A DNA stretch of 22,574 bases from Pelargonium nanum. Lineage: Eukaryota > Streptophyta > Magnoliopsida > Geraniales > Geraniaceae. Below are positions 1-9,482 of this stretch, one piece after another. A program made the translations under genes and the position numbers. Position 1 is the first letter of the stretch, and the number at the start of each line of letters is the position of its first letter. The stretch spans positions 1 through 22,574 of the forward strand of contig JAYMTF010001562.1 of the NCBI GenBank assembly GCA_036897485.1, in the 5' to 3' direction. The notes beneath the pieces are model-generated. The model worked only from the letters and a program-made list of their open reading frames with translations. It did not search any database and was not told the DNA's origin.

Positions 1-230
1 GCTGACGTGACATTTTTATTTCTTTTGCCACGTAAGCGGACTTAACGGATTCCGTTTGGGTATTTAACGGAATGTCCTGAATCGGCACGTTTTTTGAAAT
101 ACTTTGGACTAATTTGGCTCGTTCTGTAAACCTTTGAACTAATACCGCACGTTTAATAATTCAGAAACGAATATGGCACGATCTGAATAGTTTAGAGACT
201 ATTTTGACACTTTTTCCTTCAATATAATAA
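1..230. repeat. Degenerate ~30-bp tandem repeat at window edge
   Basis: Four diverged units start at about 84, 115, 146 and 175. Each opens with a variant of GGCACGT (GGCACGT, GGCTCGT, CGCACGT, GGCACGA) and continues with an ACTAAT-like or ACTATT-like end, so the period is 29-31 bp. Just before it lies a palindromic AACGGATTCCGTT, with a second AACGGAAT nearby. Such blocks are common in plant intergenic DNA and often mark the end of a transposon, but the window edge cuts this one and I cannot name the family. No coding sense is visible. Confidence 0.5.
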
Positions 231-717
231 CCAAACAATACAAAGAGAAATATGATTTGAATTTTGGTTGATAAAAAATCTGAAATATCCCACTTTATAC
301 TATTCAATCCTGCAACAGCTTCACATAATGACAGGGCACTCATTTCCATAAGCAAAAAAAAAAAGGCATCATGTGGAGACAGCTAAAATAAAAGACACAG
401 GCTGAGGTGGTGCATCATGAATAGATATTCACAAATAAAAATAAAATAAAACAAAAAAATACCATAAAAACCCAATAATAAATAAAATTCAAAAACTAGT
501 TTTTGTTTTGTTTATCTGTTTATGGATTTCTGTAGATTTGTCAGAGAGACAAGAGCAACAAAAGCACAAGCAACAGACTCACTCAGAAGATTCTGCAACC
601 AATGGTTTCTGCAAATACACCAATCTTCTTCAAAACCTCACAACTTGTTTCATCAAATACTTCTTGTTCTTGTTCTTGTTCTTGTTCTTGTTCTTGAACT
701 TGAAAGCTTTCTTGAAA
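231..717 (+). promoter_or_regulatory. GRF upstream region and probable 5' leader
   Basis: This stretch separates the edge repeat from the GRF start codon. It is A/T-rich up to about 500, and I could not pick a convincing TATA box. From about 520 the sequence looks like a leader. Two upstream ATGs (522 and 602) lie out of frame with the GRF start. The GRF reading frame itself has no ATG upstream of 718, which supports 718 as the start. The transcription start is unknown, so whether the upstream ATGs are in the mRNA is inference. Confidence 0.45.
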
Positions 718-800
718 ATGATGATGATGAGCTCAAGTGGTGCAAGAAACTACATGACATCATCATCTCCATTCACAGCAACACAGTTTCAAGAGCTTGA
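522..800 (+). promoter_or_regulatory. Candidate upstream ORFs in the GRF leader
   Basis: An ATG at 522 opens a 92-codon frame that runs past the GRF start codon and ends at 800. A ribosome using it would miss the main start. A second ATG at 602 opens a 31-codon frame ending with the TGA at 695-697, 20 nt before the GRF ATG at 718; its end reads as a Ser-Cys repeat because of the TTCTTG run. Neither peptide resembles a known protein. If the mRNA begins upstream of 522, both could reduce translation of the GRF. This is inference and depends on the unmapped transcription start. Confidence 0.35.
661..696 (+). repeat. (TTCTTG)6 hexanucleotide microsatellite in GRF leader
   Basis: Six perfect copies of TTCTTG lie 21 nt before the GRF start codon, followed by the near-copy AACTTG. 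The unit is two codons long, so gain or loss of copies would not shift any frame. It reads Phe-Leu in the GRF frame, Val-Leu in the frame of the ATG at 522 and Ser-Cys in that of the ATG at 602. It is a pyrimidine-rich leader tract and a likely length polymorphism. Confidence 0.85.
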
Positions 801-3544
801 GCACCAAGCTTTGATCTTCAAATACATGGTCTCTGGAGTCCCAATACCTCCTGATCTCATCTACACTCTCAAGAGAAGCTTGGACTCTACTAGACTCTCA
901 TTCCCTCACCAACCAAGTAAGTTTCTTGACGGTCTTTCAGCTATACGCTCATATCAGTTTGATCTTCCGACTATTTTTGGAATTACCAATGATAACAATG
1001 AGTTTCTCGGTCTTTTAAAACTCGTGATCTATTTCTTAATTATATATACATTCATATATAGTTTTTCGGTTTTATGTCTATTTTTAAAATCATCAATAAT
1101 GCTTCAGCTAAGAAGTTTTACCCATGTATGCCTCAATATCTTCATCTTCTCGACTCGTTGAAGTCATAATTTTGCACAATTTTTTACATCGTCGTCGATA
1201 AATCAGCTAATTGATCTCAATACCTAAAACCTCGTATTCTTCCCTTGATTCGGTATCCAAAAATTAGGGGGTTTAGCACGAACTCCTACATGTCAATTAA
1301 AACTAAAACAAGAGCACATAAAAGTAGAGAAACAAGTCTCGATCACCATCACAAAGTGATTATATTTATGTATGTATCATTATTTTGGTACGAAAATGTG
1401 ACAATAACAAAATTTGAGGATCCGCAGACCGATTTGCTGACATATCATCGGGCCCGTGATTTAAAAAATAGTTGAAGAATCAAACCTGATACAAGCGTAT
1501 AGTTTGGAGATATTTACGAGTTTAGCCTCTATTTTACTAGTTTTTTCTAGGGTTTTGTGGTTGTGACACCATATTTTGTGTGTGTTTTTTGTAGTTGGAT
1601 GGGGATGTTTTCAGATGGGTTTTGGCAGAAAAATAGACCCAGAGCCTGGAAGGTGCAGAAGAACAGATGGCAAGAAATGGAGATGCTCTAAAGAAGCATA
1701 TCCTGATTCCAAGTACTGTGAGAGACACATGCACAGAGGCAGGAACCGTTCAAGAAAGCCTGTGGAAAATCACAACACCACCAATAATAATTCATCAAAA
1801 ACACCATCAATCATCACCACCAACACCAACACCAACACCAACACTTTCTTCATCAACTCTCCACCAACAAACACCAACACCAAGAACCTCTTCTTCAGCT
1901 CTGGATCTTCTTCTCATAATAGGTTGGTAAAATCTATCAAGATTGCATGTTTTTTGGTAAAATGTTTTTGAACTGTCCTTTTTTATCCTTTCATGACAAA
2001 GTCTTATACAAAAGAGGAAGTAACTTAGTGCATACATCCGTCTTACATGTCAAATACATGTAAGACACGTGTCAGGTTGTACGTGATAGGTGAAAAGTGG
2101 ATAGTATTTATATTATTTGGGCATTTTGGGTTTTCAGTAGGGTGGGGTAGTGGGTAACTTCTTGGGTTAGATGTAATCAACGGTCAGGATTCGTTTTCAC
2201 ATGTACATGCATTTGACAAAAAGTTCTATACGAAAGAGGAAGCAACTTGACGCATGCAGCCGTCTTACATGTCAGATACATGTAGGGCATGTGTCAGGTT
2301 GTACGTGATAGGTGGAAAGTAGATAGTATCCTATTATTTGAGCATTTTGGGTTTTCAGTCAGATGGGGCAGTGGGTAACTTCTTGGATTAGATGTAATCA
2401 ACGGTTAGGACTCATTTTCACATGTACATGTATTCAGCGTGCACCAAGTAGTACATGCATGAATCATTTCCCAAAGGGAGTTAACAGGGAAAAGAAATAT
2501 TTTACTCCTAATTTTGTTATTTTGGTTCTTTTTTTGAAATGGGTTTGTGTTTTACTTGTGAAAACAAATAGGTATGTTCATGGTATAGATGAGCAAGTTT
2601 TGTTCCCTGAGGCCTCAGGGAGTGTCAGGAGCTTACCAGCTAATGATTCCACCATGAATCACTACAAAGGGTTTGTTGGTCAGTCACAGTTTCAAGAACT
2701 GACTCACTATCCAAAGAAACATCATCATCAAGAACAAGAAGATCATGATCAGCAGCATTGTTTTGTTCTTGGAACTGATTTCAAGTCAGCAATGAGGCCA
2801 ATCAAGTTGGAGAAAGAGAATCATGAGAATCAGAAGCCATTGCACCACTTCTTTGGGGAGTGGAGTACTCCAAAGAACTCAGATTCTTGGCTTGATCTTG
2901 CATCAAATTCTGGGCTACATCCTGGTAAGATGTGTTGGATTTGGAAACTTTTTTTGTAGTTTTTATTGAGAACTGAGAATCGAGAATAGGAATGGGAGTG
3001 AGACTCGCATTCTTCGTGTTTGCATTCCATTCTTGATTCTCGTTCCAAAGCTGACAGTTTAGATTCAAACTCAAAGGTACCTCAAATCTTACCGGCATTT
3101 CTTTTTTGCTGGTTTGAGTCTCGAAAACTAGTCCTCAGTTTTGGCGGATGATCGTAACAGACAAACTCGCACTAGATCACACTTTGTAATAAAACCCTGG
3201 ATCAGGCGTTTATTGCAAGTCGGGTTTGAGTCAAGTCTTTTCAACTGAATGTGAACAAGGAGCACCTAAGTGCACAAACTCACATACACCCATAATCTAA
3301 CCCAACAATTTGTACGGGTCGGTAACCATGAAAAGTATGGATTGCATCGGACAATCAGCACCTTTTCTCGTTCTGAACCTGAAAAATCTGACCCAAAACT
3401 CGATTTTTGTCAACTCCATCTCATTCCTAATATAATATTTTTAACTTAAATACTACCTTAACTTTTGTGTCAATCTATGTCCTTGTCACCTTGATCATAG
3501 TTTTCTGATTTATTTTGATATTTTCTGGTTGGGCAGATGGTTGA
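718..3544 (+). CDS. GRF5: Growth-regulating factor, GRF5/GRF6 type (4 exons)
   Basis: Plant-specific nuclear transcription factor that works with GIF co-activators to promote cell proliferation in young leaves and other organs. Model: exons 718-916, 1595-1922, 2572-2924 and 3537-3544, 888 nt in all, 295 aa, GT-AG at every junction. Exon 1 encodes the QLQ domain (about residues 18-53; [13 protein letters not shown], fitting Q-x3-L-x2-Q), which binds GIF proteins. Exon 2 encodes [12 protein letters not shown] and the WRC domain (about 81-124) with its zinc ligands C87, C97, C108 and H111 (spacing C-x9-C-x10-C-x2-H) and a basic RGRNRSRK nuclear-localisation stretch. Exon 3 carries FFPEAS-like [14 protein letters not shown] and HHFFGEW...SWLDL, all matching the C-terminal half of Arabidopsis GRF5. 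Exon 4 adds only the last residues (D-G-stop). The start is 718 because it is the first in-frame ATG and opens an MMMM run. Shorter than Arabidopsis GRF5 (about 400 aa). The family is certain; GRF5 rather than GRF6 is less sure. Confidence 0.93.
941..1505. mobile_element. Terminal-inverted-repeat element in GRF intron 1
   Basis: The segment starting CTATACGCTCATATCAG at 941 returns in inverted form at about 1463-1503 (reverse complement CTATACGCTTGTATCAGG). The arms run about 38 bp and align by eye at roughly 80% with one gap, each ending in ACTATTTTT. The interior of about 480 bp has no coding sense. This fits a non-autonomous DNA element (MITE-like) but I see no clear target-site duplication, so the superfamily is open. 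A related pair lies in intron 2 of the AIL1-like gene. Confidence 0.5.
1746..1767 (+). promoter_or_regulatory. miR396 target site in GRF exon 2
   Basis: The sequence CCGTTCAAGAAAGCC followed by TGTGGAA matches the conserved miR396 site of GRF mRNAs, including the extra base that bulges against miR396. It encodes RSRKPVE just after the last WRC zinc ligand, its normal place in the family. This predicts post-transcriptional repression of this GRF by miR396, which builds up as organs mature. Confidence 0.93.
1817..1844 (+). repeat. In-frame ACCAAC hexanucleotide repeat in GRF exon 2
   Basis: About four copies of ACCAAC, with a second short block near 1865-1880, encode alternating Thr-Asn in the linker after the WRC domain. 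The six-base unit keeps the frame whatever the copy number. The same region of Arabidopsis GRF5 is also low-complexity Ser/Thr/Asn, so this is a flexible linker, not a domain. Confidence 0.75.
1995..2436. repeat. ~220-bp tandem duplication in GRF intron 2
   Basis: Two units, about 1995-2213 and 2214-2436, align over their whole length (shared stretches include AGGTTGTACGTGATAGGTG and CATTTTGGGTTTTCAGT). They therefore fill most of the 649-nt intron. Each has an ACATGT palindrome near its start: in unit 1 two perfect 11-bp arms, GTCTTACATGT at 2040-2050 and ACATGTAAGAC at 2056-2066; in unit 2 the same structure at 2262-2288 with two changes in the right arm. A third, inverted, relative lies near 12440-12510, so this is a dispersed family and not only a local duplication. 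Confidence 0.8.
2981..3042. repeat. Imperfect inverted repeat in GRF intron 3
   Basis: CGAGAATAGGAATGG at 2981 pairs with CCATTCTTGATTCTCG at 3027-3042, with one gap and one mismatch, around a ~31-nt loop. It could form a hairpin in the pre-mRNA. No match to a known small-RNA precursor is recognised, and the stem is too short for a typical plant miRNA gene. Confidence 0.35.
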
Positions 3545-3954
3545 AGTCTCCAACACTTGGTGGTGGGTTTGTGTTTCCACTTTGAAGGCTGTGATTAGGA
3601 GAAGCTTTATTATGCTAAAGGTGTTTGATGAATTTATGTAATATTACTGTAATGTCCTTTGCATTCAAGAACATGTTTACAATTTCTTGCCCTCTCTCTA
3701 AACACATCAACTTCTTAGTTCACTTTTGGTTTTGATAATAATTGGGACATAATTGGAAGTGTAAGAAGTTGAAAGAAGATCCTTACTTGACTTTTTGAAA
3801 GCTCAAGATTGAAAATTGAAAGCAACCCATCAATGAAAATAGCATTTCCTCTAAAGGGTATTTGTGTCATTGTGGAAGTGAGAGCTCAATAATGTGACAC
3901 ACCTCTCAAAATTTCCATTTTTATCCTCGTTTTATACATGCGAGCACCCAAAAT
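3545..3954 (+). other. GRF 3' region
   Basis: Non-coding sequence after the GRF stop. The first ~150 nt are probably 3' untranslated region, ending around the T-rich and TGTAAT-containing stretch near 3640-3700, but there is no canonical AATAAA, so the poly(A) site is not assigned. The rest is AT-rich intergenic DNA up to the SINE. Confidence 0.4.
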
Positions 3955-4163
3955 TTGACGTGCACTTTTTTTTTTTATAAGCAACGAGACATCATACTCG
4001 AAGTAACAATGTTTGTTACTCCCTTTGGGAGCGTCACCCTAAATCTCACCCCACAAATCCCACCCCATACCGTCGACAAGGAGGCTCGAACTTGAGACCT
4101 CAGAGAGAATCCAAAGTGGAATTAACCACTTGGCCCAACATGTCTTGATTGACGTGCACTTTT
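3955..4163 (-). mobile_element. tRNA-derived SINE with 15-bp target-site duplication
   Basis: Direct repeats TTGACGTGCACTTTT at 3955-3969 and 4149-4163 are identical. Between them, read on the minus strand, are an A-box-like TGGGCCAAGTGG (4137-4126) and a B-box-like AAGTTCGAGCC (4092-4083), the internal Pol III promoter pattern of a tRNA-derived SINE. The element ends in an A tract, seen on the + strand as the T run 3966-3976. The body is about 180 bp and has no coding capacity. Identical flanking repeats suggest a fairly recent insertion. Confidence 0.85.
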
Positions 4164-4962
4164 ATAAATTTAAATATCATAAAATATAGTATGGAACTCT
4201 ATGCATTTGAAACCGACCAAAATATTTGTAGGTTCAGATCACGCAAATGAACTGTACTAGGTGTTTCTTGGGGGAATGTGGGTCAGCAAGACCACAAAGC
4301 CCACATATTTCAACGTAAAACTCGCAACCTGAACCAACTCGAACGTCTTTCAAAACAAATCCGTATATAAACTTGACATAAAATTCGAATTATCGCCTCT
4401 ACCGGAAACTATTGTAGTGGGTTCAATCCAGTTCAGGAGATCCAATGAGAAATCCACATTTACTAGTGAAGTCCAGTGACACTAAACACAAGCAGAGAGT
4501 GATCACAGGACTCATTATTTTCTCTTAGAGACACATGTCAGTTTTGATTGATACATGACATAGCAGAAAAGAGAAGTAAAATCCTACTACAACTTCACTT
4601 ACATGCTTGCATGAGTTTGTGACAGAAAACACTGGCACCATATCAGCACAATGTGACTGCTCATGCCACTGCACCCACAAGACACATCACTTCTCAACAA
4701 AACAAAAACCTGAAATGAAGATTCTTCACATTTCTCAACTTATATGGTTACTCTGCAGAAAAACAAACAAAAAAGTAGACAAAACATGTGCACTTAGGGG
4801 TGAGCAAAAATTAACAAAACCGATAAACTAGTCTGAATCGATGCGGCTTAAAAGGATTACTTTCTTAGTAGGTAACTCTTTACCACGCCGATGTAAGAGA
4901 TGTGCTCTTCAAAACATCCAATGATGAATTACTCTCAAAATGTTCGCAAACTGATTCAAAAT
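4164..4962. other. Intergenic DNA without recognisable genes
   Basis: AT-rich sequence with no conserved reading frame. Short frames, such as one at 4607-4831, have no domain or composition suggesting a protein. From about 4797 a stretch resembling common plant dispersed repeat sequence (GGGGTGAGCAAAAATTAAC) begins. Nothing else can be supported. Confidence 0.5.
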
Positions 4963-5078
4963 TACTATCTCCGTCTCAAAATGAAAGCATATGAAGGTAT
5001 ATGGATGAAAAACCAAATTGTTGTTCAATTTTTTTCCAAAAAGGAATACAAAACGTTCATTTTGAGATAAAGAGAGTA
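4963..5078. mobile_element. Stowaway-like MITE (Tc1/mariner type)
   Basis: The element is about 112 bp and is flanked by TA on both sides (4963-4964 and 5077-5078). Its left end reads CTATCTCCGTCTCAAAATGA, and its right end, reverse-complemented, reads CTCTCTTTATCTCAAAATGA. This is the familiar CTCCCTCCGTC...AAAATGA terminal pattern of plant Stowaway elements. It has no coding capacity and would have been moved by a mariner-like transposase encoded elsewhere. Confidence 0.78.
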
Positions 5079-7682
5079 TATCACAGTATCCAAATCAATA
5101 CAAGGAGTTTCACGAAAAACTAAGATCGTCCAATAAGTAATGAGTATTTAGTCTCAAGGTGCGTGCAAACGGCTGTGAAAAAACACTTACCATACAACCA
5201 GAAAGAAGAAAAGAAGATATATCATAAGTTCCTAACCAAAATTATGAGTATAAAGAGAAATGTGGAAACAAAGATAGATTACAAGTGAAAATATCTCCTA
5301 AAAATAGCATATCACTGAAAGTGAACATTGTATTAGCACCACAATTCACATACCAAGTTTCAATAGTTGTGTGATTAATGCATATATGTCAATACCATGT
5401 TCACTACTCATACAATACATGTTTGCTTATCAAATATTTAGCTATTTGTGGCGTCAAACAAAAGTTTCACAAGATAGATCGGCGTAATTTCATCAAACTA
5501 AACTGAAGTAGAGGTCAAATATGAAGTAAACCCGACTAAAACTAGTACATCTCAGTGATCTGATCAACAAACCGACCCAATCTGATTTTGAAAGTCAACT
5601 AGCATCAACGGTAAATGACATAACCAATCAGGTAAAATAGTGCAAGAAGTAAGCATTCTCATATGTACAGCTTTTGATATCTGACACCACATTATAAATC
5701 TTCTATATGCCAAACACAGACAGTCACATAAGGGAAAAGAAGAGGGTAAAACTAGACAAGTTACTAACTGAAGAATCATGCAGTTCTGTCTAAGTGTCAA
5801 GTACAAGCCAATCCATCAACCAGAAATGCTTTTCACAACTATCTATTCTCAATAGCTATTCACTGATGTTGAAAAGAAGCATCAAACAAAACAATCCATT
5901 TGGCATCATGTTATTTGAAATGTGCAATCAAGTCTAACAAAACAAGCATTTCTTCCTGACCAGCACATTTTAGGGCTTTACAGAATTGCTAAGGAAGATT
6001 AGCAAAAGTATAATACAAGCAACAATTCAATACTTAGAAAGCTTTGTCGGGCAATATCACCATTAGCATAGCACACTGATTATATCCGTCTATCGACAGG
6101 CAAATTATGAGCATCAATGAAATCTAAATTTACATTGCAAATCGATAAAAGTAAGCCAAAAGGTTTCCACAATGCAGCAAAACAAAATTTCCGGCACCTC
6201 AGTGGCAATGTGCATAGAAGAACGTAGAGTGCAATTGTTTTCACAAAGAAAATAAGGTTATCAGATACATTTCATACTATATTTGGATCTTAATTAGTAA
6301 TGCTTGGAGAAACCTAAAGGGCGAGAAAACGGTATGCAGAAATAGGAATTGTCAACATCCTAACTACTTTTGTCCTCTTACTAAATTTTTACTCTATGTA
6401 GAACCAAACAAAGAACAGAATACCTCAACTCTTATGTATAAACAAAAGGAAAATCCTTATCCACCATCTATTGACTATTCTTAAAGAGACGGTCAATGAG
6501 AACAAGAACATGCTTTCTCCTTATATATTTGAAAATAAATGGTTCAACCAACATGCTAAAAGCAGCATAAGCTCAAAAAGTCTATAAATTCCTCCTGAAA
6601 CTCGGCTTTGTACACAGCGGGAACTCAAAAAGTTGCATCGTGCAGAAGTTAGAACATTGACCAACATATGTAAATGGTTTAGCGATGCAGGAACTCAGCT
6701 TTGTACAAGCCTATACATCTCTCACTCAGGAAAAAGCTAATACTATGATCTTTATGGAAGTATAATGAACACTGGAAATAGGACCAATAGGAGTATGTCT
6801 TTCTCAAACAAATGAAATAATCAAAGCTCTGTTAAGGACAAACCATTATCTATGTTTATATCCAAAAATGGTGAGCGAAGGTACAGAACACCGTGATATA
6901 CAGTTTTGTGACAAGGTATAGAGCAAATGTCTACATGTTGAGAACAAGATATTAGCATTTCAGTAATGCTTCATGGTACATAGAGTGCATAATGTAGCAA
7001 CAATTTGACAAGATACCGATTACTATAGCCCATCAACTTCACACATTTCAAGTTACACCTCAAGGCTTCCGTGTAACTATTTGCATTCTCTTATCTACAA
7101 TTTTAGATATCACATAACAGAAACCATTTTCATAGCAAATACAAACCTAAAACCAAGTGTCATTTAAGTTACACCTCAAGGCTTCCAGGTAAATATCTCT
7201 CATTCTCTTATCTACATTTCTAGATAGCACATAACAGAAACCATTTTCACAGCAAACACGCTACTGAAACCGAGAATCATTTAAGCATTGAAGAAACAAT
7301 GAATTCATAGAGCTAAACTAACAGTTTTGGTGAAACCAAAGAACAAATCAGCTCTTCATTGAAAACTTGTAAAGGAGAGAAATAATCAATCCTAAAACTC
7401 TTGTACAATCACATCGGATAAGGGTCTCTTCAGCTTCAGATTATAAGACGTATGTATATGAAACAAATAACAAAAAAATATATAATTGAATAAACAACAT
7501 GAAGGCAATTACCCATTTACAGAGAACCTGCAAGGACCCTAATGGTGACACTGAACCGTCATCTGATGCTCCAATCGTTCCAATAGAAACCCCAATCGTA
7601 ATGTGATCATTAAAAGAATTTGCAATCCAATGACAACACATTGAGATTGAACAACAATTTTCTCAATCTCTCCTTCGATCTC
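5079..7682. other. Long non-coding block downstream of the proline-rich gene
   Basis: About 2.6 kb with no supportable coding region. By eye the + strand favours A over T and often C over G (for example, 6121-6180 has 27 A, 14 T, 11 C and 8 G). On the minus strand this is the U-rich bias seen in plant introns and untranslated regions. It may be spliced 3' untranslated or intronic sequence of the minus-strand gene ending at 7683, or of an unannotated RNA. A clean GTGAGA donor-like site overlaps that gene's stop. This is weak inference; transcript data would decide. Confidence 0.3.
7050..7281. repeat. 116-bp tandem duplication
   Basis: Unit 1 (7050-7165) and unit 2 (7166-7281) both begin AAGTTACACCTCAAGGCTTC and share CACATAACAGAAACCATTTT. 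Each is preceded by CATTT(C)AAG, and a further CATTTAAG follows unit 2. Identity is high with scattered substitutions and no large gap. It lies inside the non-coding block and has no obvious function. Confidence 0.85.
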
Positions 7683-8207
7683 TCACATAAGCTGCCGTTT
7701 CTTGTAAATCAAAAACCCGACAACAAAAATCTGCAAGATCACTGCCATGGCAGCAAACAACAGCCCAACCTTCTTCCCTGCATTGAAGGTCTCCTCCTCC
7801 CGCGGCAGCGGCGAGGGCGGTTCATTCTTGGGTTGGGTATGAAATTGATTGTGTTGAGCCTTGGGCTTTCGAGGAGGCGGTGGAGGTGGAGGCGAAGGTG
7901 GTGGTGGTGGTTTCTTCTGGGGAGGAGGAGGCGGTGGCGATCGAGGCGGAGGCGGTGGCGATCGAGGCGGAGGCGGAGGCGGAGCCGATAGAAGCGGAAG
8001 CGGTGGCGGTGGAACCGGAGGAGGTGGCGATGGAGGCGGAAGCGGTGGCGATGGAGGCGGAGGCGGTGGCGGAGACGCAAAGAGCGGAGCTTTCACTTCA
8101 TTTGTATCGGCGTTCAAGTTAATAAGCTGAGACTCCACAACAATGCCATGAACAAAAACCACAAACCCTAAAATTCCAAGGACCAAACTTGAAATCCGTG
8201 ACTCCAT
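7683..8207 (-). CDS. Proline-rich (extensin-like) membrane-anchored protein
   Basis: Predicted 174-aa hydroxyproline-rich glycoprotein for the secretory pathway and cell surface. Residues 1 to about 21-26 form a signal peptide (hydrophobic VLGILGFVVFVHG). About 45-112 is almost pure proline in Ser-Pro blocks such as SPPPPP and RSPPPPP, the substrate for prolyl hydroxylation and arabinosylation. It lacks the Tyr cross-link motifs of classical extensins. Near the C terminus GKKVGLLFAAMAVILQ starts a single membrane helix (about 147-168), ending in a basic tail KKRQLM. That C-terminal pattern recalls small plant proline-rich membrane proteins annotated only by composition, so no symbol is given. 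The start 8207 is the first ATG before the signal peptide. The stop overlaps a possible donor (GTGAGA), so a slightly different spliced C terminus is possible. Long antisense frames across it are artefacts of its GC-rich repeats. Confidence 0.8.
   Translation of the reverse strand: MESRISSLVLGILGFVVFVHGIVVESQLINLNADTNEVKAPLFASPPPPPPPSPPLPPPSPPPPVPPPPLPLLSAPPPPPPRSPPPPPRSPPPPPPQKKPPPPPSPPPPPPPRKPKAQHNQFHTQPKNEPPSPLPREEETFNAGKKVGLLFAAMAVILQIFVVGFLIYKKRQLM
7927..7990 (-). repeat. 21-bp coding tandem repeat in the proline-rich gene
   Basis: The + strand unit GCGGTGGCGATCGAGGCGGA starts at 7931 and again at 7952, a period of 21 bp or seven codons, giving RSPPPPP twice on the minus strand. The surrounding 7870-8075 is the most GC-rich part of the window. 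Its G-runs lie on the + (template) strand, so G-quadruplex formation there is possible. Such repeats readily change length. Confidence 0.75.
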
Positions 8208-8740
8208 GAATCAGAACCACAATACAGACCCAAAATTTTCCGGGAAAATCTGAATCTAGGGTTTGGGCCTGCCCCGCATTTCCACCCCGTTTCCGACCAA
8301 AAATCCTCGCTTCTTCTTCTTCTTCTTCTTCTTCTCCTCCTTCTTCTTCGATTCGAATTGAATCGACCAACAAATGGGTCTCGATTTCACCTCCTGAGCT
8401 CCCAAATCAGGAGCTCCGGGATGAGAGATTGGCTACAAAAGAAATTGTCAGAGCATTTGGGGATTTGGTGAATATCTATAGGATCCCAAAAAAAGGGACA
8501 GAGAGGATCCAGAAGAGCTCGATGGTGATGACGACAGTAAAAACCGATGCTTTTTTTAGAAAATTGGGTGAGAGAGAGACAGAGAGATGCGAGCTAAAAA
8601 TAGACAGATGGGTTGTTGAGAAAAATTGGTAATGATTGGGAAATCGATTGGATTTTGATTGAGTGGTGCTCTGGTTTGGTCTGTCTCTGAGCTCAGAGAG
8701 CTTGAAAGGTTGAGAGAGGAAGAAGAAACTCAGGGGCAAA
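8208..8740 (-). promoter_or_regulatory. Leader and promoter region of the proline-rich gene
   Basis: Upstream of the ATG at 8207 the minus strand has an A/G-rich leader with about eight GAA units (8311-8334 on the + strand as TTC). Further up are purine- and pyrimidine-rich blocks (GAGAGAGACAGAGAGA near 8570-8586). A weak TATA-like TATAGATA occurs near 8472-8479. The absence of any continuous frame with domain content argues against an extra coding exon here, though one cannot be ruled out. Confidence 0.45.
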
Positions 8741-8804
8741 ATTGGAATTTTAAATATTAACTGGATTTTGGTGAATTTTAATGTGAGATTTTGGTGACCC
8801 CCAT

Positions 8805-8839
8805 AAAATATTTTGATAAATGATCTATCAAAATATTTT
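8805..8839. repeat. Perfect 14-bp inverted repeat
   Basis: AAAATATTTTGATA (8805-8818) and TATCAAAATATTTT (8826-8839) are exact reverse complements around a 7-nt loop. The flanks GGTGAATTT and TGTGAGATTT also recur on both sides in direct orientation, so the segment may be the remnant of a small duplication. No function is evident. Confidence 0.7.
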
Positions 8840-8880
8840 GGTGAATTTAAATATTTGAAATGTGAGATTTAATTAGATTT

Positions 8881-9475
8881 GATAAATCGATTTTCAAGTC
8901 AGAATCTTTCTCCTTTATTATTCGAGTATAAAAAATATAATTAAACACGATTACAATGAATTACTGGTTGCATATTTATATTTTACGTATAAAGTGTCTA
9001 AGCTAGTTCGCGTAAGTATTGAATTTTATGCAATTTTAACAAAAATATATAGCACTATTTCTTTTCTTTTGAACATTTTAAGTTTCATCAATGAATTTGT
9101 CATTAATTATTTCGTAAATATAAACTAACGTTACCGTTCAATATTTGAAATAAGATTATGGAAATCTTGAGTTAAATCAATTTTTGTTTTGAACATGATT
9201 TAATTTGTTCTTTGTATATAATAAAATAATCTCATTATACTCATATTATACTTATCCAAAATGTAAATGTAGTGAAAAGATAAACATATTTGTGTGCCAG
9301 CCTAATCATAATTGAGTTTATCTCTATCTCCAAACTGTCTCCCTTTAAATTTAAATTTAGCTCTACCTCAATCTCCATTTATTGAAATTAATTAAACCCA
9401 AGATTAGGCTAAAACCATAATGATATGAACATTATTGAAATATTTTTATTTATTGAAAAAAAAAAGGAACAAGCT
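8881..9475. other. AT-rich intergenic DNA
   Basis: I see no gene, RNA structure or recognisable repeat in this stretch. It is very AT-rich, with short A and T tracts only. Confidence 0.5.
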
Positions 9476-9482
9476 TAGTTGG

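Noticed and set aside
508-717. N-terminal extension of the GRF through the Phe-Leu repeat
   Set aside because: The frame opens with TTG, with no ATG before 718; the segment has no GRF homology.
2363-2571. In-frame extension upstream of GRF exon 3
   Set aside because: This is intron 2 tandem-repeat sequence. The AG at 2570-2571 gives the expected Arg-Tyr junction, and GRF proteins have no such segment.
7620-8130. Long frames on the + strand across the proline-rich gene, including glycine-rich ones
   Set aside because: They are antisense readings of proline codons and GGN repeats. The minus frame has a signal peptide and a membrane anchor; the + frames have neither.
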